A stretch of DNA of 64,000 nt from Bradyrhizobium glycinis (GCF_016031655.1 NZ_JACCHQ010000002.1:1-64000), one strand, 5' to 3'. Counted from the first letter of the stretch, positions 27,524 to 37,079 are shown. Notes: a model not told the origin generated them from the letters alone. A program made the numbers and translations.

Positions 27524-30500
27524 TCATTGCAGGAGCGGGGTCCGCAAGTCGAGGGTCAGCGGAAACTCACTTGTGCGTTCCTCGGGCGGCGGCTGCATCG
27601 GGCCGGGGGTGTGGCCGTGGTCCTGGAAGCGCGCCAGCCGCCGGGCCTCGGCCTCGTAGGTGTTGACCGGCTTGGTGTCGTAGTTGCGTCCGCCGGGATG
27701 GGCGACGTGGTAGACGCAGCCGCCGAGCGAGCGGCCGTTCCAGGTATCAATCAGGTCAAAGGTCAGCGGTGCGTGGACGGGGATGGTCGGGTGCAGGCCG
27801 GAGGCCGGCTGCCAGGCCTTGAAGCGGACGGCGGCCACGGCCTCGCCGGAGCGGCCGGTCGGGGTCATCGGCAGGCGGCGGCCGTTGCAGGTGACGACGT
27901 GGCGGCCCTCCACGAAGCCTTCGGCCTTGACCTGGAGCCGCTCGACCGATGAGTCGACATAGCGCACGGTGCCGCTGGCCGAGCCCTCCTCGCCAAGCAC
28001 GTGCCAGGGCTCCAGCGCCTGGCGCAGCTCCAGCGTCACGCCGCCATGGTGGACCCGGCCGAAAGCAGGGAAGCGGAATTCGAGCTGGGCCAGATACCAT
28101 TCCGGCTCGAACGGATAGCCGGATTGCTTGAGCTCGCCGAGCACGTCGAGAAAATCGTCCCAGATGAAATGCGGCAGCATGAAGCGGTCGTGCAGCGCGG
28201 TACCCCAGCGCACGAACTTGCCGCTCAGCGGCTCGCGCCAGAACTTTGCGATCAACGCGCGGATCAGGAGCTGCTGCGCCAGCGACATGCGCGGATCCGG
28301 CGGCATTTCGAGCGCGCGGAATTCGACGAGGCCGAGCCGGCCCGTCGGTCCTTCCGGCGAATAGAGCTTGTCGATGCAGATCTCGGCGCGGTGGGTGTTG
28401 CCGGTGATGTCGACCAAGAGATGCCGGAACAGCCGGTCCACCAGCCAGAGCGGCGCCTGATGGCCGGGCGGCGGCACGTGCGAGAGCGCGATCTCGAGCT
28501 CGTAGATGCTGTCGTGGCGCGCCTCGTCGATGCGCGGCGCCTGGCTGGTCGGCCCGATGAAGAGGCCTGAGAAGAAATAGGACAGCGCCGGATGGCGCTG
28601 CCAATACAAGACCAAGCTCTTCAACAGGTCCGGCCGGCGCAGGAACGGCGAGTCCTGCGGTGAGGAGCCGCCGACCACGACGTGATTGCCGCCGCCGGTG
28701 CCGGTGTGACGGCCGTCGACCAGGAAACGGTTGGCGCCGAGGCGGACCTTGGCCGCATCCTCATAAAGGCCGGTGGTGATCTCGACGGCGTCGCGCCAGC
28801 TCTTGGCGGGCTGGATGTTGATCTCGATGACTCCGGGGTCGGGCGTCACCTTGATCACCTCGATGCGCGGATCGAACGGCGGCGGATAACCCTCGACGTG
28901 GACGGGAAGCTGCATCTCTTCGGCGGTATCCTCCAGCGCCGAGATCAGCTCGAGATAATCCTCGATGCGTTCGACCGGCGGCATGAAGGCGCAGATCACG
29001 CCGTCGCGGATCTCCACCGCCATCGCGGTGCGCACGGGAATTGCCGTGTTGAGATGCTCGGGGGCCGTGCGCGGCGGCGATGGCGGGCGCGCCATGCGGG
29101 TGAACACCGGCAGCTTGCCCCGCGGCTCCATCGGATCCTGCTCGACGATGTAGGGATATTGGTTGGGCGGGACGTAACCGAGCGAGCCGATCGGCAGGCG
29201 CAGGCCGAGCGGTGAATCGCCAGGGGTCAGGAACAGATGATTGCGCCGCAGCGGCCAGCGCTCGCTGCGCCAGCGCGGCGGCGCATTCCAGCGCTGGATC
29301 GGCAGCACGAAGCCGCGGGGCGTATTCAGGCCCTGGTCGAACACCCGCGCCATGCGCGCGCGGGCTTCGGGATCGGACAGCTTTGAATCGGTGGGATCGA
29401 CGTTGACCGGAAGCTCGGCTTCCTTCTGCAGCCAATAGGCGGGATCCTCATAAGCCGGCATGATGTAGCCGAGGTCGACGCCAAGCCGCGCCGCCGTGCC
29501 TTCCATGAAAGCCTCGGCGTCCTTGACCTCCGGTCTCCTGGGATTCTCGATCCTGGCGATGAGGTCGGCGTTCTTCCAGATCGGTACGCCGTCCTTGCGC
29601 CAATAGAGGCCGAAGGCCCACCGCGGCAGGCTCTCGCCCGGATACCATTTGCCCTGGCCGTAATGCAGCAGCCCGCCGGGCGCAAAGCGCGTGCGCAGGC
29701 GGCGGATCAGATCGTCGCCGAGCGTGCGCTTGGTCGGCCCGACGGCTTCCGTATTCCACTCGCCCGCTTCGAGATCGTCGACCGAGACGAAGGTCGGCTC
29801 GCCGCCCATGGTGAGCCGCACGTCCTGGGCGGCGAGATCGCCATCGACCTGCTCGCCGAGATCGTTGAGCCGCGCCCAGGCTTCGTCGGAGAACGGCTTT
29901 GTGATGCGCGGCGCCTCGCGGATGCGCCTCACGCTCATGTCGAAAGAGAACTCGACCTCGGCAAAGCCGGCCCCGCCGGAAATCGGCGCCGCCGAACGGT
30001 AGTGCGGCGTGGCTGCGACCGGGATGTGCCCTTCGCCCGCGAGCATGCCCGAGGTCGCATCGAATCCGATCCACCCCGCGCCCGGCAGATAGACTTCGGC
30101 CCAGGCGTGCAGATCCGTAAAATCGTTCTCGACTTCCGGCGGTCCCTCGATCGGATCGATGTCGGGACGGATCTGGATCAGATAGCCGGAGACGAAGCGG
30201 GCGGCGAGCCCGAGATGGCGCAAGGTCTGGATCAAGAGCCAGGCGGAGTCGCGGCATGAGCCTGCGCCGGAGGCAAGCGTCTCCTCCGGCGTCTGCACGC
30301 CCGGCTCCATGCGGATGATGTAGCGGACCTTCTTCTGGATCTCGCGATTGAGCTCGACCAGGAAGTTGACGGTGTTCGGGGCCTCGTGCGGAATCGAATC
30401 GAGGAATTTGGCGAACAGGCGGTCGGGCTTGATGGTCTCGAGATAAGGCGCGAGCTCGGTCTTGAGGTCCTTGGGATATTCGAACGGAAAGCTGTCGGCA

Positions 30501-30793
30501 TAGGGCTCGACGAAGAAGTCGAACGGGTTGACCACGGTCATCTGCGCCGTGAAGTCGACCTCGAATTTCAGCTCGGTGGTCTTCTCCGGAAAGACGTAGC
30601 GCGCCAGCCAGTTGCCTTGCGGATCCTGCTGCCAGTTCACGAAATGATTGGAGGGCGTGACCTTGAGCGAATAGCTCAGGATCGGCGTGCGCGTATGCGG
30701 CGCCGGCCGCAGCCGGATGGTCTGCGGGCCAAGGTCGATCGGGCGGTCGTATTTGTAGTGCGTGACGTGGTGTAGCGCGACGTAGATCGACAC
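27524..30793 (-). CDS. Large transglutaminase/DUF2126 protein
   Basis: This 1,089-residue protein begins with a Bact_transglu_N domain ([20 protein letters not shown]) followed by a transglutaminase core: Cys in [21 protein letters not shown], His in [12 protein letters not shown] and Asp in [10 protein letters not shown]. From about residue 300 to the end it is DUF2126 (for example [19 protein letters not shown] and [22 protein letters not shown]). The start is inferred as GTG at 30793, because relatives start at this domain; the 19 extra residues to 30850 are discarded. It is the first gene of the three-gene cluster. Cytosolic, no signal peptide. Confidence 0.9.
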   Translation of the reverse strand: MSIYVALHHVTHYKYDRPIDLGPQTIRLRPAPHTRTPILSYSLKVTPSNHFVNWQQDPQGNWLARYVFPEKTTELKFEVDFTAQMTVVNPFDFFVEPYADSFPFEYPKDLKTELAPYLETIKPDRLFAKFLDSIPHEAPNTVNFLVELNREIQKKVRYIIRMEPGVQTPEETLASGAGSCRDSAWLLIQTLRHLGLAARFVSGYLIQIRPDIDPIEGPPEVENDFTDLHAWAEVYLPGAGWIGFDATSGMLAGEGHIPVAATPHYRSAAPISGGAGFAEVEFSFDMSVRRIREAPRITKPFSDEAWARLNDLGEQVDGDLAAQDVRLTMGGEPTFVSVDDLEAGEWNTEAVGPTKRTLGDDLIRRLRTRFAPGGLLHYGQGKWYPGESLPRWAFGLYWRKDGVPIWKNADLIARIENPRRPEVKDAEAFMEGTAARLGVDLGYIMPAYEDPAYWLQKEAELPVNVDPTDSKLSDPEARARMARVFDQGLNTPRGFVLPIQRWNAPPRWRSERWPLRRNHLFLTPGDSPLGLRLPIGSLGYVPPNQYPYIVEQDPMEPRGKLPVFTRMARPPSPPRTAPEHLNTAIPVRTAMAVEIRDGVICAFMPPVERIEDYLELISALEDTAEEMQLPVHVEGYPPPFDPRIEVIKVTPDPGVIEINIQPAKSWRDAVEITTGLYEDAAKVRLGANRFLVDGRHTGTGGGNHVVVGGSSPQDSPFLRRPDLLKSLVLYWQRHPALSYFFSGLFIGPTSQAPRIDEARHDSIYELEIALSHVPPPGHQAPLWLVDRLFRHLLVDITGNTHRAEICIDKLYSPEGPTGRLGLVEFRALEMPPDPRMSLAQQLLIRALIAKFWREPLSGKFVRWGTALHDRFMLPHFIWDDFLDVLGELKQSGYPFEPEWYLAQLEFRFPAFGRVHHGGVTLELRQALEPWHVLGEEGSASGTVRYVDSSVERLQVKAEGFVEGRHVVTCNGRRLPMTPTGRSGEAVAAVRFKAWQPASGLHPTIPVHAPLTFDLIDTWNGRSLGGCVYHVAHPGGRNYDTKPVNTYEAEARRLARFQDHGHTPGPMQPPPEERTSEFPLTLDLRTPLLQ

Positions 30794-30890
30794 GGGTTGC
30801 GGTGCTCCAGCAGCTTTTTTGAGCAGAACACCTGAGGTCAACGCGATCAAGCACTAACAACGGGCACAGGGTGCCTAGGAAGTATCCCTT

Positions 30891-30976
30891 GTAGCCCGGA
30901 TGGAGCGAAGCGCAATCCGGAGTTCGTCAACGCGGACGGAGCCGTCCCGGATTTCGCTTCGCTCCATCCGAGCTAC
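30891..30976. repeat. Palindromic dispersed repeat, GTAGCCCGGATGGAGCG family (copy 2)
   Basis: GTAGCCCGGATGGAGCGAAGCG is answered by CGCTTCGCTCCATCCGAGCTAC. It matches the copy at 16074-16154 in both arms but has a different interior, so the arms are the conserved part. It lies between the dehydratase stop and the upstream region of the large transglutaminase gene. Confidence 0.8.
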
Positions 30977-30984
30977 GCCGTCAC

Positions 30985-32508
30985 CTACATCGTCGCGCCC
31001 AGCACCCATGGCGCGAACTCGGCGCCGCCGAAATCGAATTTCTCGCTCTTGGTCGGTTGGCCCGATGCCGTCTTGAGGATGAGATCGAAGATGCGCTGGC
31101 CGCATTGTTCGACGCTCTCCTCGCCTTCGAGGATGGTGCCGCAATTGACGTCCATGTCCTCTTCCATGCGCTTGTACATCGGCGTGTTGGTGGCGAGCTT
31201 GATCGACGGCGCCGGCTTGCAGCCGAACACGCTGCCGCGGCCCGTGGTGAAGCAGACCAGATTGGCGCCGCCGGCGACCTGCCCGGTCGCAGCCACCGGG
31301 TCGTAGCCGGGCGTGTCCATGAACACGAACCCCTTCTTGGTGACGGGCTCGGCGTAGCGCAGCACCTCGACGAGATTGGTGGTGCCGGCCTTCGCCATGG
31401 CGCCGAGCGACTTCTCCAGAATGGTGGTGAGGCCGCCGGCCTTGTTGCCGGGGCTGGGATTTGCGTTCATCTCGGCGCCCTCGCGCGCGGTGTACTCGTC
31501 CCACCAGCGCATCAGGTCGACCAGCTTCTCGCCGACCTCGCGGCTGACGGCGCGGCGTGTGAGCAGGTGCTCGGCGCCGTAGGTTTCCGGCGTTTCCGAC
31601 AGGATCACCGTGCCGCCGTGGCGCACGATGAGGTCACTGGCCGCTCCCAGCGCGGGATTGGCAGAGACGCCGGAATAGCCGTCCGAGCCGCCGCATTGCA
31701 GGGCCACCGTGAGCTCGCTCGCCGGCACCGTCTCGCGCTTGACCTTGTCGGCGTCAGTCAGCGCCTCGCGCACGAAAGCGATGCCGGCTTCGACCGTCTT
31801 GCGGGTGCCGCCGACCTCCTGGATGTCCATCGCGCGCAGGCGTCCGGCGAGCTTCTGCTCTTCCATCAGGCCGCCGATCTGGTTCACCTCGCAGCCGAGG
31901 CCAAGCACGATGACGTGGGAGAAGTTGACGTGCCGCGCATAGCCGCCGAGCGTGCGACGGAGCAGCGCCAAGGGCTCGTTCTGCGTCATGCCGCAGCCGG
32001 TCTTGTGGGTCAGCGCGACCACGCCATCGACGTTGGGGAAATCGGCGAGCGGATTGTCGCCGGTGAAGGGATTCTTCTTGAAGACGTCGGCGACGAGGCT
32101 CGCGACATGCGCGCTGCAATTCACCGAGGTGAGAATGCCGATATAATTGCGCGTGGCGACGCGGCCGTCCGGGCGGCGGATGCCTTCGAACGTCGCCGGC
32201 AGATCGAAATTCGGCGTCGGCTTGACGTCGGCGCAATAGGCATAGTCCTTGGCGAAATCACCCATGCCGCAGTTCTGCACGTGCACGTGCTGGCCCGGCG
32301 CGATGGCTTGCGTGGCAAACCCGATGATCTGGCCGTAGCGCCTGATCGGCTCGCCTACCGCGATCGGCTTGATCGCGACCTTGTGGCCGGAGGGAATGCG
32401 ATCGACCGTGGTCACGCCGTCGGCGACCACCGTCCCCGGCGGCAGGCTCGCGCGCGCGATCACCACGCCATCATCGGGATGCAGGCGGATGACGGGGCTG
32501 ATGGTCAT
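30985..32508 (-). CDS. UxaA/GarD-family altronate/galactarate dehydratase-like protein
   Basis: The 507-residue product has an N-terminal SAF-type domain (residues about 12-75, ending HVHVQNCGM) and the long UxaA_C domain: RNYIGILTSVNCSAHVA, THKTGCGMT, VIVLGLGCEVNQ, ALQCGGSDGYSGVSANPALG and CFTTGRGSVFGCKPAPSIKLATN. Full-length UxaA/GarD proteins are around 500 residues. These dehydratases convert sugar acids to 2-keto-3-deoxy products. The gene follows the HpaI-type aldolase on the same strand; a GarD-GarL-like pair (dehydratase plus aldolase) is therefore possible. GGAG precedes the ATG. Confidence 0.85.
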   Translation of the reverse strand: MTISPVIRLHPDDGVVIARASLPPGTVVADGVTTVDRIPSGHKVAIKPIAVGEPIRRYGQIIGFATQAIAPGQHVHVQNCGMGDFAKDYAYCADVKPTPNFDLPATFEGIRRPDGRVATRNYIGILTSVNCSAHVASLVADVFKKNPFTGDNPLADFPNVDGVVALTHKTGCGMTQNEPLALLRRTLGGYARHVNFSHVIVLGLGCEVNQIGGLMEEQKLAGRLRAMDIQEVGGTRKTVEAGIAFVREALTDADKVKRETVPASELTVALQCGGSDGYSGVSANPALGAASDLIVRHGGTVILSETPETYGAEHLLTRRAVSREVGEKLVDLMRWWDEYTAREGAEMNANPSPGNKAGGLTTILEKSLGAMAKAGTTNLVEVLRYAEPVTKKGFVFMDTPGYDPVAATGQVAGGANLVCFTTGRGSVFGCKPAPSIKLATNTPMYKRMEEDMDVNCGTILEGEESVEQCGQRIFDLILKTASGQPTKSEKFDFGGAEFAPWVLGATM

Positions 32509-32534
32509 GGCGGGTCTCCTTGGGTCTTACTTCA

Positions 32535-32671
32535 CCTCTCCCCGTTCTTACGGGGAGAGGTCGGATCGCAGAGCGATCCGGGTGGGGCAAGCGGCGCGCT
32601 CGATCGCTAGATTGGTCGTGTTGAGAGAGACCCCTCACCCTGACCCTCTCCCCGTAAGAACGGGGAGAGGG
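32535..32671. repeat. Palindromic dispersed repeat, CCTCTCCCCG family
   Basis: Two hairpins, CCTCTCCCCG-TTCTTA-CGGGGAGAGG at 32535-32560 and CCCTCTCCCCG-TAAGAA-CGGGGAGAGGG at 32644-32671, face each other across about 83 bp containing GATCGC...GCGATCC. It separates the aldolase and dehydratase genes and could act as an intercistronic terminator-like structure. Confidence 0.75.
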
Positions 32672-32678
32672 AAAGAGC

Positions 32679-33455
32679 TCAGGCCTTGCCGGCAGAATCC
32701 TTGCGGGTCGCGTTCACCTGCATCTTGGCGTAGGTCGTCATCAGGCCGACTTCGTTGGACAGCGTCACCAGCTTGAAGCCCATGTTGATGGCGCGCGCTG
32801 CGCCTTCGGCGCCGCTGCAATGGATGCCCGGGTTTAAGCCGCGCTTGCCGCATTCCTTGATGATCTTGTCGTAGATCGCGAGGATCTCGGGCTCGCTGCG
32901 GTCGAGCTTGGGCTCGAGGCCGTAGGAGAAGCCGAGATCGGACGGGCCGATATAGACGCCGTCGATGCCTTCGACATCGAGGATCGCTTCCATGTTCTCC
33001 ACCGCGGTCCGCGTCTCCATCATCGGCAGCAGCACGATCTCGTCGTTGGCCGTCTTCTGATAAGAGCCCGCGGTGCCGTACATGCCGGCGCGAATCGGAC
33101 CGTTGGAGCGCACGCCCTTGGGCGGATATTTCGAATAGGAGACCAGGTTCCGGGCTTCCTGCGGGGTGTTGACCATCGGGCAGATCACGCCATAGGCGCC
33201 GCCGTCGAGGACCTTGCCGATGATGCCGGGCTCGTTCCAGGGCACGCGGACCATCGGGGTGACCGGATGCTTGTCCATGGCCTGAAAGCACTGCACCATC
33301 GACAGATAGTCCTGCACACCATGCTGCATGTCGACCGTGACGCTGTCGAAGCCGCATTGCGCGATCATCTCGGCCGAGAAGCCGGAGGGGATGGCAAGCC
33401 ATGCGTTGACGACCGCCTTGCCCGACTTCCAGATCTCTTTGACTTTATTCGCCAC
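32679..33455 (-). CDS. HpcH/HpaI-type aldolase
   Basis: The 258-residue protein has the class II pyruvate aldolase signature: VTVDMQHGVQDY near residues 40-51, MVRVPWNEPGIIGKVLDGGAYGVICPMVNT, an LLPMMETRTAVENMEAI metal region, and YIGPSDLGFSYG. HpaI cleaves 4-hydroxy-2-oxo-heptanedioate to pyruvate and succinic semialdehyde, the last step of the homoprotocatechuate pathway encoded next door; GarL/YfaU relatives cleave sugar-acid ketodeoxy acids instead. Adjacency to hpaR favours HpaI, adjacency to the UxaA/GarD-like gene favours GarL. The start codon is GTG with GGAAAGG upstream. Confidence 0.88.
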   Translation of the reverse strand: MANKVKEIWKSGKAVVNAWLAIPSGFSAEMIAQCGFDSVTVDMQHGVQDYLSMVQCFQAMDKHPVTPMVRVPWNEPGIIGKVLDGGAYGVICPMVNTPQEARNLVSYSKYPPKGVRSNGPIRAGMYGTAGSYQKTANDEIVLLPMMETRTAVENMEAILDVEGIDGVYIGPSDLGFSYGLEPKLDRSEPEILAIYDKIIKECGKRGLNPGIHCSGAEGAARAINMGFKLVTLSNEVGLMTTYAKMQVNATRKDSAGKA

Positions 33456-33570
33456 GTTGCCTTTCCTTCCCTGTTGCTCTCACTCGCCGCGGATCGGGTT
33501 GGGCCGCACTTTGAGCGAAAAAAAGCGTGAATGTCCATGGCTCTCGCCGCGCACGCACGCATATCTGGTT

Positions 33571-34089
33571 TCACTCCCCGGCTATTGTCTCGTCCGCGGC
33601 TCCGAGCCCGGCAAGGCTCTGTTCGAGCTCGCCGAGCATCTCCTGCAATTCGGCCAGCTTGCGGGCGCCAAAGCGCCGCGTGATCTCGGCATAGATCGCT
33701 TCCGAAGTCGGCGCGACCGAAGCCATCAGCTTCAGCCCCTCCTTCGAGATCGAGACCATGCTGCGGCGCTGATCCGCTTTCGCCGTCTTGCGCTCGATCA
33801 GATTGCGCGCCTCGAGATCGCGCAGGATGCGCGACAAGCTCGGCCCGAGCAGGAACGCGGTGCGCGCGAGTTCCGTGACCTCGACCGCCTCGATGGCCGC
33901 CAGCGCTCGCAGGATGCGCCATTGCTGCTCGGTCAGGCCGTGCTCGCGCAGCGAGGGACGAAACTGCCGCATCACCGCCTCCCGGGCCCGCAGCAGCGAC
34001 ATCGGCAGCGAGCGCGAGAAATCGCGCATCGGCACCTGGCGCGCGGCAGGCGGGTGACCGTTGGCGGGATCGGCGGATTTCTTGGTCAT
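33571..34089 (-). CDS. hpaR: HpaR, MarR-family regulator of the homoprotocatechuate pathway
   Basis: The 172-residue product has a winged-helix MarR domain (LTEQQWRILRALAAIEAVEVTELA, LGPSLSRILRDLEARNLIERK, KADQRRSMVSISKEG) and the N-terminal SLPMSLLRAREAVMRQFRPSLREHGL segment typical of HpaR. It represses the hpa genes until the aromatic substrate binds. It is divergent from hpaH, with a 16-bp perfect palindrome in the shared gap, which is the likely operator. AAAGGG lies before the ATG. Confidence 0.9.
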   Translation of the reverse strand: MTKKSADPANGHPPAARQVPMRDFSRSLPMSLLRAREAVMRQFRPSLREHGLTEQQWRILRALAAIEAVEVTELARTAFLLGPSLSRILRDLEARNLIERKTAKADQRRSMVSISKEGLKLMASVAPTSEAIYAEITRRFGARKLAELQEMLGELEQSLAGLGAADETIAGE

Positions 34090-34200
34090 GACGCCCTTTC
34101 AAGCCGCAAAACGTTTGCAGTGCAGCAAGCCGAATTTGTGTTTGACGCATTCACTTAACATGTTAAGTATCTCGCGGCACCTCGATTTGTAAGATCACAA
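34090..34200. promoter_or_regulatory. Divergent hpaR/hpaH promoter region
   Basis: The 111-bp gap separates hpaR (leftward) and hpaH (rightward). It is clearly AT-richer than the genes and includes the 16-bp palindrome listed separately. The hpaH ATG lacks a strong Shine-Dalgarno sequence. Confidence 0.6.
34153..34168. promoter_or_regulatory. Putative HpaR operator, ACTTAACATGTTAAGT
   Basis: A 16-bp perfect palindrome centred in the hpaR/hpaH gap, 32 bp before the hpaH ATG. MarR-family regulators bind such AT-rich dyads of about 16-20 bp. Location and perfection support it; binding is not shown. Confidence 0.75.
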
Positions 34201-35007
34201 ATGGCGCTTTCCAACGACGATATCCAAGCTTGCGCAATGCGTCTGCACCGGGCGGAGAAGACCCGCACGCAGATCCGGCAGCTCTCGCAGGACTTCCCGG
34301 ACATCAGCATCGCGGATGCCTACGCGATTCAGAAGGCCTGGGTCGACGTCAAGATCGCCGAGGGGCGCGCGGTGAAAGGCCACAAGATCGGCCTGACCTC
34401 GAAGGCGATGCAAAGCGCGCTTGGCATCGACGAGCCGGATTCCGGCGTGCTGCTCGACGACATGTTCTTCGCCGACGGCGGAATCGTTCCGACCGAGCGC
34501 TTCATCGCGACGCGCGTCGAGGCCGAGCTCGCCTTCGTCATGAGCAAGCGCCTTTCAGGACCCACTTGCACGATGTTCGACGTGCTCAACGCCACCGACT
34601 TCGTGGTGCCGGCGCTGGAGATTTTGGATACGCGGGTCGAGCGCGTCGATCCCAAGACCAAGGCGACGCGAAAGATCTTCGACACCATCGCCGACAATGC
34701 GGCGAATGCCGGCATCGTGCTCGGAGGGCGGCCGATCCGCCCGCTGGATGCTGACCTGCGCTGGATCGGAGCGCTCTGCTTCAAGAACGGCCAGCTGGAA
34801 GAGACGGGCCTTGCCGCCGGCGTGCTCAACCATCCCGCCACCGCCGTCGCCTGGCTCGCCAACAAGATCGCTCCGCTTGGGCTGGCGCTCGAGCCGGGCC
34901 AGGTCGTGCTCGCCGGCTCCTTCATCCGTCCGATCGAGACCCGCAAGGGCGACACAATCCAGGCCGATTATGGCGCCTACGGCTCGGTGAGCTGCTACTT
35001 CGCTTAA
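34201..35007 (+). CDS. hpaH: 2-oxo-hept-4-ene-1,7-dioate hydratase
   Basis: The 268-residue protein fits HpaH/MhpD-type hydratases: KGHKIGLTSKAMQSALGIDEPDSGVL early, EAELAFVMSKRL, DFVVPALEILDTRVE with metal-site acidic residues, and GQVVLAGSFIRPIE late. It adds water to OHED to give 4-hydroxy-2-oxo-heptanedioate, the substrate of HpaI. It is the first gene of the plus-strand hpa operon, divergent from hpaR. Confidence 0.92.
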   Translation: MALSNDDIQACAMRLHRAEKTRTQIRQLSQDFPDISIADAYAIQKAWVDVKIAEGRAVKGHKIGLTSKAMQSALGIDEPDSGVLLDDMFFADGGIVPTERFIATRVEAELAFVMSKRLSGPTCTMFDVLNATDFVVPALEILDTRVERVDPKTKATRKIFDTIADNAANAGIVLGGRPIRPLDADLRWIGALCFKNGQLEETGLAAGVLNHPATAVAWLANKIAPLGLALEPGQVVLAGSFIRPIETRKGDTIQADYGAYGSVSCYFA

Positions 35008-35039
35008 GGCGAACAAGAAGACAGGGAGCGAAACGCGCG

Positions 35040-35438
35040 ATGCCGCATTTCACCATCGAATATTCGGCCAATCTCGACGGCTGTCTCGACATCGCCGCGG
35101 TGTGCGAGGTCGTGCGCAAGGCAGCTAGCGAGACCGGTATCTTCCCGCTCGGCGGCATCCGCGTTCGTGCCATCCGCTGCGAGCACTATGCGATTGCGGA
35201 TGCGCGGCAGGATTACGGCTTCCTCGACATGGTGCTGCGCATCGGCGAGGGCCGCGACCTTCCTACCCGAAAGAAGGCCGGCGAGCACGTCTTCCAGGCG
35301 CTCTCAAGACATCTCGATCCCGTCTTCGCCACCAGCAAGTTCGCCCTGTCGTTCGACATGCAGATCAACGACAAGGACACCAGCTGGAAGCGCAACAACA
35401 TTCACGACGCCCTGAAAGCGGAGGCCGCTCATGGATAA
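35040..35438 (+). CDS. hpaF: 5-carboxymethyl-2-hydroxymuconate delta-isomerase
   Basis: The 132-residue product begins MPHFTIEYSANL; after Met removal the N-terminal Pro is the catalytic base in this tautomerase-superfamily isomerase. The FALSFDMQINDKDTSWKRNNIH C-terminus is typical of HpaF. It isomerises CHM to the form decarboxylated by HpaG. GGGAG precedes the start. The 3' end overlaps hpaE by 8 bp. Confidence 0.92.
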   Translation: MPHFTIEYSANLDGCLDIAAVCEVVRKAASETGIFPLGGIRVRAIRCEHYAIADARQDYGFLDMVLRIGEGRDLPTRKKAGEHVFQALSRHLDPVFATSKFALSFDMQINDKDTSWKRNNIHDALKAEAAHG

Positions 35439-36969
35439 GCCCGCGCCGAAAGCCGATCTGTTCCAGGCCAATCGCGACCGCGTCGCGCCGCTGCTGAAGC
35501 AACTGCGCGCGGACGGCATCGGCCACATGATCGACGGCAAGACCGTCGCCTCGATCTCCGGCGAGACGTTCGAGACCAGGTCGCCGGTCGATGGTGCCGT
35601 GCTCGCCAGCGTTGCCCGCGGTAATGCCGAGGATATCGACGCGGCGGCGACTGCGGCTGCCCTCGCCTTCAAATCGTGGCGCGACATGGGGCCGGCGATG
35701 CGGAAGAAGCTGCTGCATCGGGTGGCCGACGCGATCGAGGACAATGCCGACGACATCGCGGTGCTCGAATGCATCGACACCGGCCAGGCCTATCGCTTCA
35801 TGGCCAAGGCCGCGATCCGCGCCGCCGAGAATTTCCGCTTCTTCGCCGACAAATGCGCCGAGGCGCGCGACGGCCTCAACACGCCGAGCGACGAGCATTG
35901 GAACGTCTCCACGCGCGTGCCGATCGGCCCCGTCGGCGTGATCACGCCGTGGAATACGCCGTTCATGCTCTCGACCTGGAAGATCGCGCCAGCGCTAGCG
36001 GCCGGCTGCACCGTCGTGCACAAGCCGGCCGAATGGTCGCCGGTGACGGCCTCCCTTCTCGCCAAGCTCGTCAAGGACGCCGGCGTTCCCGACGGCGTGC
36101 TCAACACCGTGCACGGTTTTGGCGAGGAAGCGGGCAAGGCGCTGACCGAGCATCCCGCCATCAAGGCGATCGGCTTCGTCGGCGAGAGCGCGACCGGGTC
36201 GGCCATCATGATGCAGGGCGCGCCGACGCTAAAGCGCGTGCATTTCGAGCTCGGCGGCAAGAACCCGGTGATCGTGTTCGACGACGCCGACCTCGACCGT
36301 GCGCTCGACGCCGTCGTGTTCATGATCTACTCGCTCAACGGCGAGCGCTGCACCTCATCGAGCCGCCTGCTGATCCAGCAGAGCATCGCGGAAAAATTCG
36401 TGGAGAAGCTGACCGCGCGGGTGAAGGCGCTGAAGGTCGGCCATCCCCTCGATCCCGCCACCGAGATCGGGCCGCTGATCCATGAGCGGCATCTAGCAAA
36501 GGTCTGCTCCTATTTCGACGTGGCGCGCCAGGACGGCGCGACCATTGCGGTCGGGGGCAAGACTTACGACGGCCCCGGCGGCGGACATTATGTCGAGCCG
36601 ACGCTGGTGACCGGTGCGCACGGCAAGATGCGCATTGCGCAGGAGGAGGTATTCGGGCCGTTCCTCACGGTGCTGCCGTTCAAGGACGAGGCGGACGCCA
36701 TCGAAATCGCCAACGACATCCGCTACGGTCTGACCGGCTATGTCTGGACCAATGACATGGGACGCGCACTGCGCGTTGCCGATGCGCTGGAGGCCGGCAT
36801 GATCTGGCTGAACTCGGAGAACGTCCGCCATCTGCCGACGCCGTTCGGCGGCATGAAAGCGAGCGGTATCGGCCGCGACGGCGGCGATTACTCGTTCGAC
36901 TTCTACATGGAAACCAAGCATGTCTCGCTGGCGCGGGGCACGCACAAGATTCAGAAGCTGGGAATTTAG
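35431..36969 (+). CDS. hpaE: 5-carboxymethyl-2-hydroxymuconate semialdehyde dehydrogenase
   Basis: The 512-residue aldehyde dehydrogenase has ITPWNTPFMLSTWKIAPALAAG (substrate/NAD entrance), FELGGKNPVIVFDDADLDRA with the catalytic Glu, and GERCTSSSRLL with the active-site Cys. It oxidises CHMS, the ring-cleavage product of HpaD, to CHM with NAD+. Its ATG lies inside the hpaF 3' end, so translation is probably coupled. Confidence 0.93.
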   Translation: MDKPAPKADLFQANRDRVAPLLKQLRADGIGHMIDGKTVASISGETFETRSPVDGAVLASVARGNAEDIDAAATAAALAFKSWRDMGPAMRKKLLHRVADAIEDNADDIAVLECIDTGQAYRFMAKAAIRAAENFRFFADKCAEARDGLNTPSDEHWNVSTRVPIGPVGVITPWNTPFMLSTWKIAPALAAGCTVVHKPAEWSPVTASLLAKLVKDAGVPDGVLNTVHGFGEEAGKALTEHPAIKAIGFVGESATGSAIMMQGAPTLKRVHFELGGKNPVIVFDDADLDRALDAVVFMIYSLNGERCTSSSRLLIQQSIAEKFVEKLTARVKALKVGHPLDPATEIGPLIHERHLAKVCSYFDVARQDGATIAVGGKTYDGPGGGHYVEPTLVTGAHGKMRIAQEEVFGPFLTVLPFKDEADAIEIANDIRYGLTGYVWTNDMGRALRVADALEAGMIWLNSENVRHLPTPFGGMKASGIGRDGGDYSFDFYMETKHVSLARGTHKIQKLGI

Positions 36970-36976
36970 CGGCAGC

Positions 36977-37079
36977 GTCATTCCCGGGCGGCTCGAAGAG
37001 CCGAACCCGGAATCCATCGTGCAGCAGAGTTCGTGGAAGAATGGATTCCGGGTTCGTGCTTCGCACGCCCCGGAATGAC
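36977..37079. repeat. Palindromic dispersed repeat, GTCATTCCGGGGC family (copy 1)
   Basis: Ends GTCATTCCCGGGC and GCCCCGGAATGAC pair; each half has its own small stem-loop, and GGAATCCAT / ATGGATTCC form a second pairing. It sits between hpaE and hpaD inside the hpa operon. The frame open from 37033 into hpaD is an artefact of this repeat. Confidence 0.85.
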
